Below are positions 25,101 through 40,100 of a stretch of DNA of 64,000 bases, one piece after another. Source of the DNA: Narthecium ossifragum (taxonomy: Eukaryota > Streptophyta > Magnoliopsida > Dioscoreales > Nartheciaceae). Position numbers and translations under genes: made by a program. Positions within the stretch are counted from its first letter, which is position 1. The number at the start of each line of letters is the position of its first letter. The DNA lies in contig OY986967.1 of the NCBI GenBank assembly GCA_963920575.1, positions 21,593,648 to 21,657,647 on the forward strand, in the 5' to 3' direction. The notes beneath the pieces were generated by a model, which saw nothing but the letters and a program-made list of their open reading frames with translations, made no database searches and was not told the DNA's origin.

Positions 25101-28100
25101 TCCTTCAGGATGCAGAAAGAATCCTTTGGCAACTGTCATGGAGGATCTGATACGATCTTGGGAGAGACTGGATGAGGTTAGACGAAACATAGGAAATTGT
25201 GATTTCCTAGTTATCTTTAGTTCTTCTGATCAGGCTATGGCCTAGCTATTCAAGATTGAATCCTATCTTCAGGATGAACAGTTTCAGTCTTTCCTTAGTT
25301 ATCATAACTTTGCTTGTTCGAATAAGGCTATGGCTAACTATCAGAGATCGAATCCTATCTTCAGGATCAATGAAAGATTGAATTTCAGCTTCAGGATCAA
25401 TCGGTTCTGTATTTCATTAACAACTGAGTACTTCAAATTTATTTAAGCATGTCGATGGACTAAAGAGGAAAGAAGAAAGATTTCCAGCATTAGCTGAAGG
25501 ATGTATAGTTCCTCTCAAAGCAAGTTCCCTTGCCCCTTTATTCATCTTTCATAGGCCCAATAAGGAACCAACACTGGTCTTATCTGACCTCATTTTAAGT
25601 TGGACCTTCAATCCTTCGTCCCTTCACAAGATCCTACACCAGGTGATACAGGAACAAATTCCACATTTGGAAGAATTTGAATTCAATTTTAAATGTAAAT
25701 TTGATTTCGGAACTTATTATGATTTGATTTTTGAATTAGATTTTCTATTTGAATTTGGATTTTATATAAACTATAATTAAGGGATTACATGCCCACTAGG
25801 GCTTAGCTTTGGTCGAATTAGAAAAGTTTTCTCATCTAAAACAATATAGACATTTAACTTCCACATGCAAAGCTGCAAATAGGTGATGTAACTCGCAATA
25901 AAAGAAACATTATGCTTAAGGCAATTTATGTAAAAAGAAGGCATCAAATAAGGATGAAAAGGACACCCAAACAACTACCATAAGTGAAATAAGAGCTGCT
26001 ACTCTAAATAAGGATCAAAGAATCAAAGAAAGCAAAATGAAACATGCTGTGCAAATAAGCAAAAAAAAAATACACTCAGACCAGCTAGGCAAAGGTGCTT
26101 GCAATGACAGATCAAGTAAGTGGAAGTAACAGTTAACACTTGGAAGTGGCAGTGCCATCCTATGTTCCAAATCTCTACCCGATACCAATGAAATTATGAA
26201 ATAAATATTTTCACATTTTCATATGAGAATTTGCCAAGGCTACTAGAGTGCAACAAATACATCTAATTGGGCTTTGAATGAAGATAATCTGATGCACTGA
26301 AGATACTTTACCAATTATATACATGACTTGTCCAGCCATATTCTGCAAAAGACCAAAAAAAATTAAAAAGTTTTTCAAATAAGAAACTAGAACTAATGAC
26401 ATCTCTAATCAGCAATACCTAATGATAATAGTGATTAAGGAAGAGACTAGGTTGCCACAACAGATAGATGCATTTCAGAAAAGATACTGAATCTGGAATA
26501 CCAACAAGTTACCGAAATGATGCATATGTAAAACTGCATAGGCGAGCTCTATATGCACAGGTGATTTAAAAATGCTAAGAAAACATATAGGCATGTCCAG
26601 ATATTGTCTAGAGAACCAGAATAATGATAAAAAGAACTAGAAGTTAATGCTGTAACAGTTCAGTTAACAGAAGTTTGGTGCTAAAATCGAAAAGTTGGCA
26701 TCAAGTGGAGAACAAATAAAAAGGGTACTTTGCCTCGTTGTTGTGTTGCTTACTATTCTGTTCCGTAACTGCCATGCTTAGTTAGGAAAGTCCTGGTTAA
26801 TGATGAAGTCATATCCAGTTCAATAGCTTCTTAGATTTATATGCTTCCCATCAAACTCTCAAGAACTCTGAATTACTGTCTCTTTTGTTCCCACTATAGT
26901 CCACACCGTTTCCCAATCACTCACTGAAATCAAAGATATTTGAGTTGTTTACCTTCAAACTGTTGCTCAATGAATGCTCTTCCAATCTCTACAAATAATG
27001 GATCCGTTGCATCTAAGAGGTATGTACAACACCATCTTGGATTGCCACTAACTGTAAACCTTCAGAAAATAAAAATGCTTGTCATGACACCAAGATATAA
27101 TGCTGGAATGAGAATAGAAGGGCATGAACTTAAACATGAACTAAAATGAACGAATCAATCCGTCGGGGCAAAAATGAACTAAAAATTGGCCACTTAACGT
27201 GCCCAAATCTGAAATTTTCATCTGATTCAACCCGGATCAATCTAGGCAAGTCCAACTAGGCCAAGCACACATGCGAGTGCTGAAACTGAACAGGAAACCA
27301 AATTTCGAGGCGGTTAATAACACAATTGACCTGAAATTTTAAGAATACAATTTCATTCTGGATCAGAGCGCTAGCTGCATATTCATGCTCCAAATCAACA
27401 CGAACCAACCCCAATTAATCTGAATTACACGTGTGAAGTGATGCGTGAAGTGAAAGTGAGTGGAATTCGATACAAGACCTCACACCATTTGGTTGTGCCC
27501 ATCTGATTATGTGTTTCCATTGCCTTAACACGATCGCCGGGAAGTGCATGTCCAAGAACATCGCCCTAAACTCCTCCCACAGTAGCACCTCTCCGTCACT
27601 GGTGTGCTGGGCGGTGCGCCACCAGTCACGAGCGTCACCATCTAGCTGGAACGCTGCGAGGGTGACCCGAACCCGATCGTCCTCGACGAAGAGAGCATCC
27701 AGGACGCGCGAGACTCCGTCGAGCCAGTCGTCCGCTGCGGTCGGATCTCCAGACCTACCGCTGAACCTGGGCGGGTTCAGCCGTTGGAAAGCCATCGTGA
27801 TAGCCACCGAGGCCCGCCCGTCGACAGGAACAGGGGCCTCCTCCTCGACAAGGAAGACCTCCGCCTGCGTGATGGTGCAGTCCGTCTAGCCCGGACCACC
27901 CTGACAAGAGCAGTCCTGTCCGGTCGGGCGGGTCGACCAGGTCGTGCCCCACCCCGACCGGCAACCGAAGGTCGGCCGCGAGCTCCCGACATCCGCACGA
28001 TCACCAACAGCAAACGAGCTTTCACTCGTCAGAAAACGGCAAAACAAACAGCACCACAATAAAGCGGAAGACATATATAACACAAAGAGAGCATGCATGG

Positions 28101-31100
28101 ATATTCTAAACATAGAACTATCCCAACCTACTCTCAATCTCAACCGAAACCTGATCCTACTCTCTGGGATCTACAGCCTATGCTCTGATACCAAGTTGTC
28201 GCGCCCTGACCCGCGTAGGCCCAATCGGGCCGGGCGACGCGAACCGGAACCTAACCTACTGCGGAAATTTTGGCGAGGTTTTCCTCTAATCATAGTGGTC
28301 TCCCTAGCAATTCATAATCATCCTGTATTATATAATCAATCACAAACCTCAAAAACTGAAACTGAATATAAACAAATCCTCAACAGGGTAAAAGTTATAT
28401 AAAATCTCTCCCGTAGGAGGCTAACTAAACAAAAGGTATAACTGACGATCGCCGCACCTCAAGCACCGCCAGACGCCGCCACGTCACCAAATACCGGCCC
28501 GGTCGGGGCGATCAAAGAAGAGCTAGCGCCAGCACCTGCAAAACGCAGCCCGGGTAGGAGTGAGCACTAAGCTCAGCATGGACACAACACTACGACACTC
28601 ACAAGGGAGGGAACACAACAGTGTCGCCCCCAAGTCTACTCTGGGTGTATACAAGGGTCCCATAACCCTACCGGAAGTCCGTGAACGCATACCCAAAACA
28701 CTGCAACTCACAACAAGACACTGAACACTGTTTGGCGGGCAAGGACACCGCTGGGTAGGCACTTCTCGACCCAAGAGTCAAGAACACCGGACACCGGCTA
28801 CACCTCAGATTCAACTTGGAGTCGACACGACCTCTAAACATCAAACTACATGTATTCAGGTCATCTAACCCTATCATCGAAATTGACTGAATATTACAAA
28901 TCGAGTCCTGGACCAAGCTACCCACAACGGTCCTACAGCTAGATCCGGACTACCCGAAAGCCCCGGATCGGCGATTAACCCACCGCCAACGTCCTACACA
29001 GATGCAACTAATGCATAAGCAATGCATGTTATGAGTACACGCAAGAATATACAGATAAGCATGCATCAGTATGTGATTGTATATCAAACAAGGTCTGGGC
29101 ACGGCACCCTGCCGGCCCGGGGTGGTGAACAGGTAAGTAAGATCTAGGAGCTGCTACAGTGGTACCACCACCAACTGTCAGCAGTCAACCACAACACCTG
29201 TATCAGGAAGCAGCCCCGCAAACAACAGCTCACAGATATCACAGATAAAGCCCTCGGCGCACGCCGGCATGCAAGGCTAAGGAAAGCTGTAGGGCTACCC
29301 GCCCGTTTATTCTAAACATCCCGGGATTCATCACTCCCCCGGTTCACCACTGCCCCTATTATAGGGCTAACATGCTTAAACATATATATCATATATAAAA
29401 CAGTAGAGAAAACCATCATACAAAGCCCCGCGGGCAAAAGCCACTTGAAAACACCCCTCAACCACTAAGAGATCGATCTCCCTTCCCAAGGGAATCGATC
29501 TTCTTAGTACTTGGGAGAAACTCGTCCCTGTCAACCGAAGGAGATCGATCTTCTCCACCAGAAGGATCGATCTTCTTCATGACATGGAACCCGCCACCTC
29601 AACCTAGGCAAGGATCGATCTTCTCCCACCGAGGGATCGATCATGCTCGGACTGGGCGTGATGCCCCAGAAGGGATCGATCTTCCCTCAAGGGAGATCGA
29701 TCCGAATGGGTTCTCTGACGACCGGACGGCGAGAAATACCGCCGAAAAATACAACCAAATCCCCCAAAACTCTGGGATCTTGTAGATCAAGCAACCACGA
29801 GTCCAAAACCGGTGAATTCATGGAAAACAAACATGTATTTTAACAGATCTAAGAAAAAGATTACAATCAAACCAGAAAAAACTCCAAAAACCCGAAAGAT
29901 TGTCGGTAGGATCCCTATTTATGCAATAGCAGCTTCAATCCAAGCTACTAGGCCTTAGATCTTCCTCAAACGAAGCCAAATCCAGCAAGAACACGGCTGA
30001 AATCTCGGATTTCCAAAAAATTCAAAAGAAAAGGTTTCATTCGTTTTATAGACGAACGAACCGACTCAAGAGAAATCGATCTCTTTTGAGAAGAGATCGA
30101 TCTTTCTTGCCAAATCGGGTTTGACTTTCTGGCACTAAGAGATCGATCCTCTAGATAGAAAGATCGATCCCTTATGTGCAGAAAGCTAGACTTAGGCTAA
30201 AACTTAAGCCCAAGTCCGGATCTTTCGATCCCGAGTCCCACTAACCATTCTAGCCAAACATTAACACAACCATGGTCAGTGTGTGCACACGCGGGTGTGA
30301 AACTAACCGGTAAGGCGCAATTTATCAAATTGCCCTTGCGGTCCACGACGAGCTACAGGAGTAGAGGGACGGGTCCTCACAGTTATAACGTTCTAGGTAT
30401 ATTTGGAATCTAACGATTCTAAACCGTGCTTACCGCTACATGTAACCTATGATTCTAGGTACATATTTGCAATATCACATAATCTGTTTTATTCGAAACA
30501 GATTTAAGCAGCTACAATGTTAACAGTCTTTACTAACGATACGTTTGGTTGGACATAACCGTTGGGAATGGAATGGTCAAATCCCTAGTCATAGCCCATT
30601 CCGTTGTTTGGTTAGACATTCAAGTTTGGAATGGAATGCTTCATTCATGACAAGTTGGGAATGAGGCTATCCAATCTAATAGCCCGGACTCCCTCATTCC
30701 ATTCCTGACGGAATGGCAAATGACGATTATAAAATAATTTGGTTATTTATATCCTATTCTCATTCCATTCCCACTTATTTTTATGTACCAAACACTTTCA
30801 AGCATGATCCCTAATCCCATTCCTTGTGTGAACAAAACATGCCGCATCATTCTCATTCTACTCATTCCCATCTCAACTCCTTTCCAGCTTTCATTCTCAA
30901 TCCGTCCCCCATTCCTTGTGCGAACCAAACGTGTCGTTAAGTGTTTTTCCATAACCCTAAGTTGCTCTTCGTATTCGTCCACTAAGGGGGCATTTGGCGA
31001 ACTCGGGATCCAGCGAATCCACGGGATCGCCGAATGCGTGGATTCCGGATCCCATCGTCAAGCAGATCCCGAAAATCCGGATCCGCCCTGAGGCGGAATC

Positions 31101-34100
31101 CGATTCCGTGGATCCCATCCCGCGGCTCCCGCAGATCCCGACGGGCCAAACGCCCCCTAACTTTCTCCTTTATTACAAGCAATATCATTTCCTTCTATTC
31201 TCATGTTTTCTGTTCTTGATTTGCTTTACCTCTAAGTCATAGGCATCCTCAAGGTATGTGCCGGTCGATTTTTCATAAGCCGATCTCTAGAGCTCGGGTC
31301 TAGCTTGTGCAAAAAAGGTTTGGTGCCGCTCGGCACCGGCTTGAGCCGAGAGGCTCACAGGTTAACGGGCCGATGATATTTCGAGAAACATTTTGCCTTA
31401 AAACTTCCAATAACGGGTGCGCTACTTATTAGTTAACGGGTTTGAAGCCGGGTTTCGGGTGTGAAACCCATTTGCGGTGTTGCTCTCACCACCACGGGAA
31501 TCCACCCTCGTCTCCTCTAGAATCGTCGGCGGAGTCCACCACCAACATTTCCCTATTTTCCACTCACTTTTATATTATTACTCTCCCCAGTGTCCACCGG
31601 CATATAGGGTCAGCATCTCCGGTGCCGTGCCACGACAATCCTTCCGCATACACTATTCTTTTTTGTCAGGGCATGAAATTTGAAACCAACTTTCGTTCTT
31701 CCACTACACGATATTGTATTGTCTCCTTGTAGGCTTTTATTGTGAATCAGTATCAATGCCATATATATGATTGACTTCATAGTTGAAAGTCAACCTGAAG
31801 ATGAACCTGGGTGTCAAGTCAAGAATAAAAGTCACTCCATTTTTAAATGATATCTTCAGGGACCAGCATAAAACCATCTAAAGAATGTCGAAAGCAAGGC
31901 TAAATACCTCCAAAAAAACAAAATTGTTGCTTCAGCTTTCCGGAAAATTTTATCTGCTAGCAAAAAAATTATACCTTTTAGTCAAAACTAGGGACAGTTA
32001 CGCTAATTGATGGCTATTTTCCAAAGTATGCCAACAATCCACAGACATTGAATGCAAACCTCAATGAGGACGTAATGATTCCTCTTGTGCATAAGGTTTC
32101 AAGGATGAGCTACAATGATGTCTAAAGCTCACACATTAATAGACACATATATCAAGGTTACAAAGAATAAAATTCTCCCAATAGAGTTGAAAAGAGTGAA
32201 ATTTCTCTCAGTTTAATTCTGAATACTTGAAAGAACTAATCTCTTTGCCAAGCAAAGGGTACTTCCAGTGGCTATCAAAGTAACTATTAGGACACATATC
32301 AACACAGAATCTCCAGCTTCAAGACTTCACTTAGTATGATCATCAAGATGATAGCAGACTTTAAAGTTCATAAAGCTTGACATCGAGAACTTTAATTAGG
32401 TTACTACAAGTATTTCTTGAAGGATAGATGTAAACTAACCAATTTCCAAGGCGGGTTATCTTTGCAGACGGATATATGGACTTCAATGCGGAAGGAACAT
32501 TTCCAGAGAATGCTGGAAGAACTGCAAGCGAGAAAAGAAAAAAGAACTTCATTTGTTGGGACTTTGAGCATAAGCAATGAATTATTTTTCTTTGGACGTA
32601 CAACATACAAAATCTTTTGACAACTATGAGTACACTAATAGTTAGTAACTTTAAAATATGGCCTGTTTAGTGCTATAAGATTGCATTATGTTTTTACTCC
32701 CGTGCGAATGGTGTGGTGCACAGATTCATTATTAGGAAAACTCATGCTGAGTGGCTTCCATCCTTAATAAATATTGGGGTGGCATTGGCTTTCCCCCACA
32801 AAAATAGAAGAAATGAATAAATTGCATTATATTGCCGCATCGGCCAAATATTCCCTAGACTATGAGACCTCTTTGGATTGAAGAATCCACTAGAATCCAT
32901 AGTGGCATAGCATATACATATGTCAGCGACAACAACAACAGAGACAATCCGAACAATCTGACGCTACCCTCGATGGTCCCAATCCAAGTACCCTTCACTT
33001 TTCACCTTGTTTTCCCTTCCCTAATCTCCTTCTCCCATTTTCCTTCTTTCTAATCAAGATTTGTTGTGCAGTGGCGCATGTCGGGCTCGCATGGCAGGAC
33101 ACGTGCTGATATTCTAGAAGGACCTTTTCTGTCAGCATGAAGCACTTTTGAGCCAATACATATATTGGTACGAGGTCTGTGCCGATACTTGTATGGTGAT
33201 AGTAATTTACCAGAACACAATCCTTGTGATGAAGTATCTAACGATTAAAGATCAATTGAAAAAACTAAAACAAATAAAATCAGTTTATGGTCTTACAACA
33301 ATCCTAGGCTCTCTATACATTCTGTATTGTATTAAACTTAGGACACTGAGATGGTGCAAAGTCTAAATCAAGCTTCCCAACAAAATTCTAATGAAAGGAA
33401 AAAAAATTCCACCAGTAAAAAGGAAAAAAAAAAGATCATACATAGTTGAATAATGCACCGAATGGCATCCCGAATGGCATCACATTCTTACACATCAAGC
33501 ACAATAACTTGTATGCATGTTCATCCATTTTGTAACGAAATGAAGCACTACTTTGTACATTACTTTCTATATTCAACCCACAATATTTTTGGATGAAGAT
33601 CTTTCCAGAGCAACCTGCTGATAATCAAGGAAAGGACATAGTTGGTTATAATGACATGGCTATCTAGAATGAATAAACAAAAAGCTTTTTAGCTCTTAGG
33701 TGGAATGAGTTCCCCCACACCATTAAAAAGATTGAGTTACGAAGCACAATTAGATGCCATATGAAAACAGTGTAACTTATGGGCCTTTTGTTCTTTTTGT
33801 CTAAATTTTTGACTTCCAATGAACACTAGGTACCACTTGAATCTTTCCTAGATAAAAAATATAATCAACGATTTCCCTCAATTACGGAGTGTATGTTAAA
33901 AATATCATAATGAAACTTTGGATACCTGGAGACATTCCAAATTCACGCATTCTGGCAAGAATTTTCTTTTGAAGAACAAGTTGATCATCAAGCCAATTCT
34001 GAGGGAGTGGACCCCCCCATCTATTATCAACAATCAAAGGAAATAAAATGCAAAATAGTAAGAGAAAGCTTACAACATGTTAGAAAATAGATGTGCTAAT

Positions 34101-37100
34101 AATAGCATAGTTAAAAGAAGGATAACAGCAAATTTAGCAATGATCAAGATATTAAAAACGAAATAAGAAAAAATATATACAACAAGAAACATTGAAGTTA
34201 CTAGCACGTATCGCATGATACATGTTGCCCGGCATGTACCATGCTAAAGACAAGCACGACACATGCCACCAGCATGGTAGTCCTTCGTTGAGACTACAGC
34301 GTCTCCATCTAATGGATGTTCTTAAACAAGAGTTCCTTAATGGGTCATGTTTTAAAGCTAGAAAGCTCAAAACTCATATTTATCCCAAGCATTTTGCATT
34401 CTCCATGGATCAAACCCAGGATCTTGTGATCCAAGCAAGTATAATGAGATACATAACTAAGTAGAACAAGCAATGATGAGTGAAAGGACGTTAGGGACAA
34501 TCTAATAGATTGTTACTTGCCACAAATAAATATACCAATAAAGTATGATTTTACACTAACATGCAAGGATACCAGTCAAAATGAATAGTTTCGGACAGTT
34601 TCTACAAACCCAGTCCAGGGCCGGTTCGAAAACAAGCCCCAAAACCAGGTCGGACAGAATGGCTTCAAAAGGAACTGGTGCCGGTCAGTATACTGCACAC
34701 ACACAGTATTGTCCCAATACTTGACCAACAGGATACATGCCAGCAAAACGGAAATCATTGTCGGCCTGAACAAATGCGTATCGTGCCAGTAAATCACTGG
34801 CACAATGCCTCTATTGGCAGTTTGGCACAAACCTATATTAGCTCAAAAGAACCTTGTTCGTGCCCACTGTCAACATGTGTCGTGCCAACCAGAGACTAGT
34901 ACGACACATGCCACTAACACAGTAATCATTGATTGATTCTTCATACAAAACAACAAATATCATCACAAAATTCCAACTTTCATCTTTTGCAAGGAAAAGT
35001 GATACCTTAAATTTGTTTTAGAGACGAAAGTAGCATCAACGTCTTTTATTGATGTAGAATACTGAAGTACAACAATGGTGTTTCTTCTTGGGAACTTACT
35101 TATCCTTCTCCTTTCAACAACTTCAAATTTCCATGTTGGAAACAGCAAAACCATCAAGCGCTTGTTTTTTCCCTAAGGGCTAAATCGGAAACCACAACCC
35201 AATTTTAAAATCTGAAAAACACTTCTTGTCTCCACTTATTGTGCCCTAGAATTGCCATACTTTTATCAGAAAAGTTGGCTTATTTAGGGCAGATTCATGC
35301 ATGTTCCTATATATGCATTAAGATTTTCCATGCTTTGATAGTTTGATCATAAAATTGCTCCTAAAATGAAAACCTAGGAACCCATGAGCTCAATGTACAC
35401 GAGGAAAAATTTAGCTTCATAGATCCATTCTCTTCTGTAAACCTTAAAATCAAAGTTGCAATTGACTTCAATCAAAATACCATGAGGAATTATACTTTCT
35501 AGATGAGGTCAAATGAGGAAAAATAATGACATGAGCAAACTAACCCATGCAAGTTTCCCATGCGTGACCATGAAAGAAATGCTGGCCCTCCGAAGAAATC
35601 ATTCAAATCTGAGCTGCTGATGTTAAATTTCTGCAGAAAGTTAACTGATACTTAATACTCAGCCTGTGATGGGAGAAAAGTAAATCAATTACTAGCATGA
35701 GTTGGCTTCACACAACGAATTGTGATACTAAAAGGACTATACCAAATTCATCTCAGCAAATAAAGATCCAATGTAATCAGACCATGAAAAAACAAGATGA
35801 TGGGAGGATGAAAAAAACTAAGAAAGGTTATAGCAAGTGATATTATTGACTGAAAAGAACAAGAGGAAGAAAAAGTTCGAGGGGAGGAAGCTCCACAAAA
35901 ATTAGAATGGCATATTAGTATAAAGCACAAATCCAAAGAACCCATTGGTCATCAGTTCATTCTCTTGGCAGCATTGTCAAAATGCACATAGTAGGCCAAC
36001 ATACAACAATATCAAATTAATGAGTCTGCCACATCAATGAAGGAGTCCATACATAGACAAGACTTCATTATTCACCTATGCTCCCCAAGGTACATGCAGC
36101 CACAGCCACACACGAGATCCCAAAGGAAGTCAATAATTTATATTTACAAAGAGAAAAATAGTGGATTGTATATGAACGGATTCCAAAGCTTTCCATGAAA
36201 AGCGACCTATAAGGTAAGAATAGCCAATCTAGAATTTGGGCCAGATGTGAACCTAAACGGAGTGCGCAATGGTCGCATGATCAGTTAGGTGACCAAATTG
36301 AAGGGGATCCTACTCCGATCTGGATTACATGATTGGGAGTCCTAGTTGGACTTCAACAAAAGTTGTAAGCAAGGATTGTCGTGCCGGTGGCACATTGTTG
36401 GTCTTTGGCTGCCACCGGCACAACAAATGCAGACGGTACTTATCGTTCTGACACTTTTCATAAACCACCTGCCAAATATTTGTGCCGTGCCGATAATATA
36501 CCAGTACGACACATATCGGTGGGACCAAAACGTGCCTACAGGCATGACAATCCATGGTTTAAACTTTTAAGTACCAGCAAAACACTATGCACTGTCAGGC
36601 AAGGGTTTCCGTTTATGTTGAAACAAATCAGCCGGTATTTATTGAACCAGTGGGAGGCGGAAAGAAATCCACCTCCAAAACCGGGTTGGGGTTGTGCCAA
36701 TCGAAAACCTTTGGTAGCGACCACTATGTGCACCTAATGTTTGGGAAGAAAGAGAAGGGAAAGAATAGAAGGGGAAAAAGAGAGGAGATTCGAGTTATCG
36801 AAGGTAATGCTTAATTGTGCACCTAATGTTTCACTTTCTTCTTTACTATCAAAGTCATGAAAAAGGCATCCTAGTATGCAAGCGTAAAAAAATATCACTT
36901 CAGCTAGATTAATATGACAAAACTCCACTTAGCCAACAAGTAACTTCAAATGGTTCTAACTTTGACATCTTGATGGAAATGCAAGTACATAATACTATAT
37001 TGTCAATAAAGTGTTATAAATGCCTATTCTCCTTAGTAACATCTTCATTTCTTTCCACTTTTTCTCATACCATTTTCACCTATATCTTTATATTTCCCTT

Positions 37101-40100
37101 CTTCCCCTCTAAAATCACCCAAACCCGATCAAATCCCATCTGAGAATCTTGATCCTATGAATATAGCAATAGGATTAGGAAGGATATTAATGGCATTTAG
37201 GTGAAAATCCTCTCTTAGTGATTATTGCTGTATATGATTTTATACTGTCCTCTTCATTCTTATTGTATATCATTATAAATCGACTAGTATAGTCCTAGTC
37301 GAGATTTTCGTGTTTCTTTCTTTCATGCTCTGAATTCAGCAATCAGTATTTAGCTCGTTACTACTAATATATGTTTTCCAAAGTAACTTAGAAACAAAGA
37401 GGCCATATGTCATCTATAGAGTACAGACCATATTCTAGCATCAATACTTTTGATTTTACCTAAATTGAGATACAGCAGAACACACAATGAATGGTGGTCC
37501 TTTGAACTCCATTTCATACATATTTTTGCAGTTTACATTTACCTTAGTCATATTAGAAGTTTTGTTTTACACAAAGCATGTATGCACCCCATCTACTTGT
37601 TAATGACTACAAAACTTTCAGATTGGTGTTTAATGCGAAATTTCAGACTAGTGAGAGTAAAATTGCCTAAACTCAACATACATATTGTGCATGTTTTAGT
37701 TGCAAATCCAAAATGCATAAAATAATGCTTCATGACACGGTTCTTTATACCTGAACTCAAGAAAATCACCCAATAAACAGATATGAGATTCTATAGATCT
37801 TCAAGATCTTTCCTGAGATCATAATGAATCAAGTTTCTAATCTTCCACATGACGCTTAGTTTCAAGGATCATGTACTAGGGATTAAACTTCGTAGATTCC
37901 CTTTGAATTAAAGGAAGAAAGCATAGGGTAAGTTCAAATGCAGAGATATATTATCTGTGAGAGGTAGAAAGATAATACACTAAACGCGAGATAACAACCC
38001 AAAATAAATGTCTATATATAATTCTTAGCCATAAAATTGTCTCTAAGTCACTATATCTAGAACTATTAAACAACAAAATGCTATGCTTTCCCAATAGTAA
38101 TGCAATAGAGAAGTATTATCACAAGGTGATCTTGCTCTGGAAAAATGGTAGAAAAAGAGTATCCAAGTACCCAGAAGACTTTCTGCCACACAGCCTCTTG
38201 TCCAGTGAAGGCTAATGGCAAGTTGATACCTTGAAGAGCCATCCAATCAATTTCCCTTTCCCATCTCTTCCAATCCCACCATGCAAATGTATCTAATAAG
38301 CAAGTATTCAACCAATAAAATTAGTCATAATCTAGATTGGATGCTTATTACTAGGCTAGTAGCACGAAAATTACCTGAATGCATATCCATATGTGATAAA
38401 CCCACGTAATAATCCCACGCAAAACGATAAAATGATGAAAAATAAACTCAACACCATGCAATGTAACTAAATATGCTAGTATTCAACCGATAAATTTAGT
38501 AAGAATAGAAGATTGGAAATTTGTTACTAGGTTAGTGGTACACAAATTTGCCTGAATACATATCTATGACAAATGCAGATAATAATCCCATGCAAAATAA
38601 TGAAATTATGAAAAATACACTCAACATAGTAGTTAAACAAATTATTCAACTACCTGGTTGTGAAGGTCCAAACAAAAGTAGCCAATGGTGTGAAAGAACA
38701 TTTGAGAATCTAGATTTAGTGCATTATAAGTACCTAGAATGATAAGAGTACTATTCCTAAGACTCATGGAGGTCCATGCCAAACAATACACACATCATGT
38801 CGGTAAATTATTGGCACCATACTAATATCTAGCATGGGGTCCGTGCCAAGAAGATGTTTCTCCTCAAGAGGCTTCGTGCCATCGCTAAGAGGTATGTGCG
38901 CAGTGTTAGCATGGTATCGTGCCAGCAAAAGAGCATTCCACCACTGGGTTTATACATGGTGTTCGAACAGTAGTTATACTATACGACAGTGATAAGGTTT
39001 TAATCACCCGCAACTGGCTTCTCTATTCTCGTCAGTTAATCGCAAATAGAGAGCGATCACGGATTCTTGCCTCAACAGAATTCTCCGGAGAAAGCCTCGA
39101 GGAGTTTCAGGCTTTGAATTAGGCTTATGGAGCTTCGACTACTTGATTTTATCTCAAACAAAGGCAGGGAATTGAATCCATCCTTTCCTTTTGGCATTTA
39201 TGCATGGATTGCACATTAGATGGAGATGGAAAGATTGCCCAAGGAGGGCAAGGCTTTAATTGAAGCCCTGAGAGGCATTTGCTGAACTTTGCTCGTGAAT
39301 AGCAGCCTGACCTGGGCCCAATAATGATTAGCTGAAGAAGTATGTCACTATTGATGATGTATGTCAGAGGTGGACGTTTAGCAATAGCCCGAATGATGAC
39401 TGTGTTGATCCTAACCTTGTTTTGATAATGCCAATGTATATTAAATGATAAAATATATGTTTAATATTAATTTCTCCTTTGATAGGAAACTTTAAAATTC
39501 ATATTTGAGCATTTTTGGTACTAGCGGTCGATGCATGGATCGACCGCGGGGTTGCACGGTCGATGCACCCAACTTGGCCAAATATCATGTTGGCTCGCGG
39601 TCAATCTAGGCATCGACCCGAAGAAGCTTTTTTTCTTCACAAAGCCTCAAGGTCGATGCGGCGGTCGATGCATGAATCGACCGCGGAGGTTGTTAGTGAT
39701 TTATTACTTTGGCTAAGTGTTGGTTTGGAGAGAAATTGTTTTTAAATGTTATAGGTTGGCGGACGATGCACAGGTCGACCGCGGACTATGGTGACTTGAT
39801 TTGAAGAACCAGCGGTCGAACGCAGCATCGACCCTGGAGCAAGGATTGCCGTGCCGCTGGCACGCGCCGAGCCGGTCCCTGGCCGGCTCGGCACTTGCCA
39901 CCGGCACGGTCCGGCACGGACCGGCACGGTCCGGCACGGACCGGCACGGGCCTTTAAATGTTTGGCACGCCACATTTATGGTTTGGCACGGAGTTTTGAT
40001 CATATATTTGATGTTCTATATTGATTTAGAGATCTTTTGGATCTTTCGGCACTCAAAATGATAAATAATAGATATAATGAACTATTTATTATATCATTCA

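Noticed and set aside
29465..30175. GATCGATC words as bacterial Dam-type sites or contamination
   Set aside because: They lie within an LTR flanked by a tRNA-Met primer site and gag, in the middle of a plant intron.
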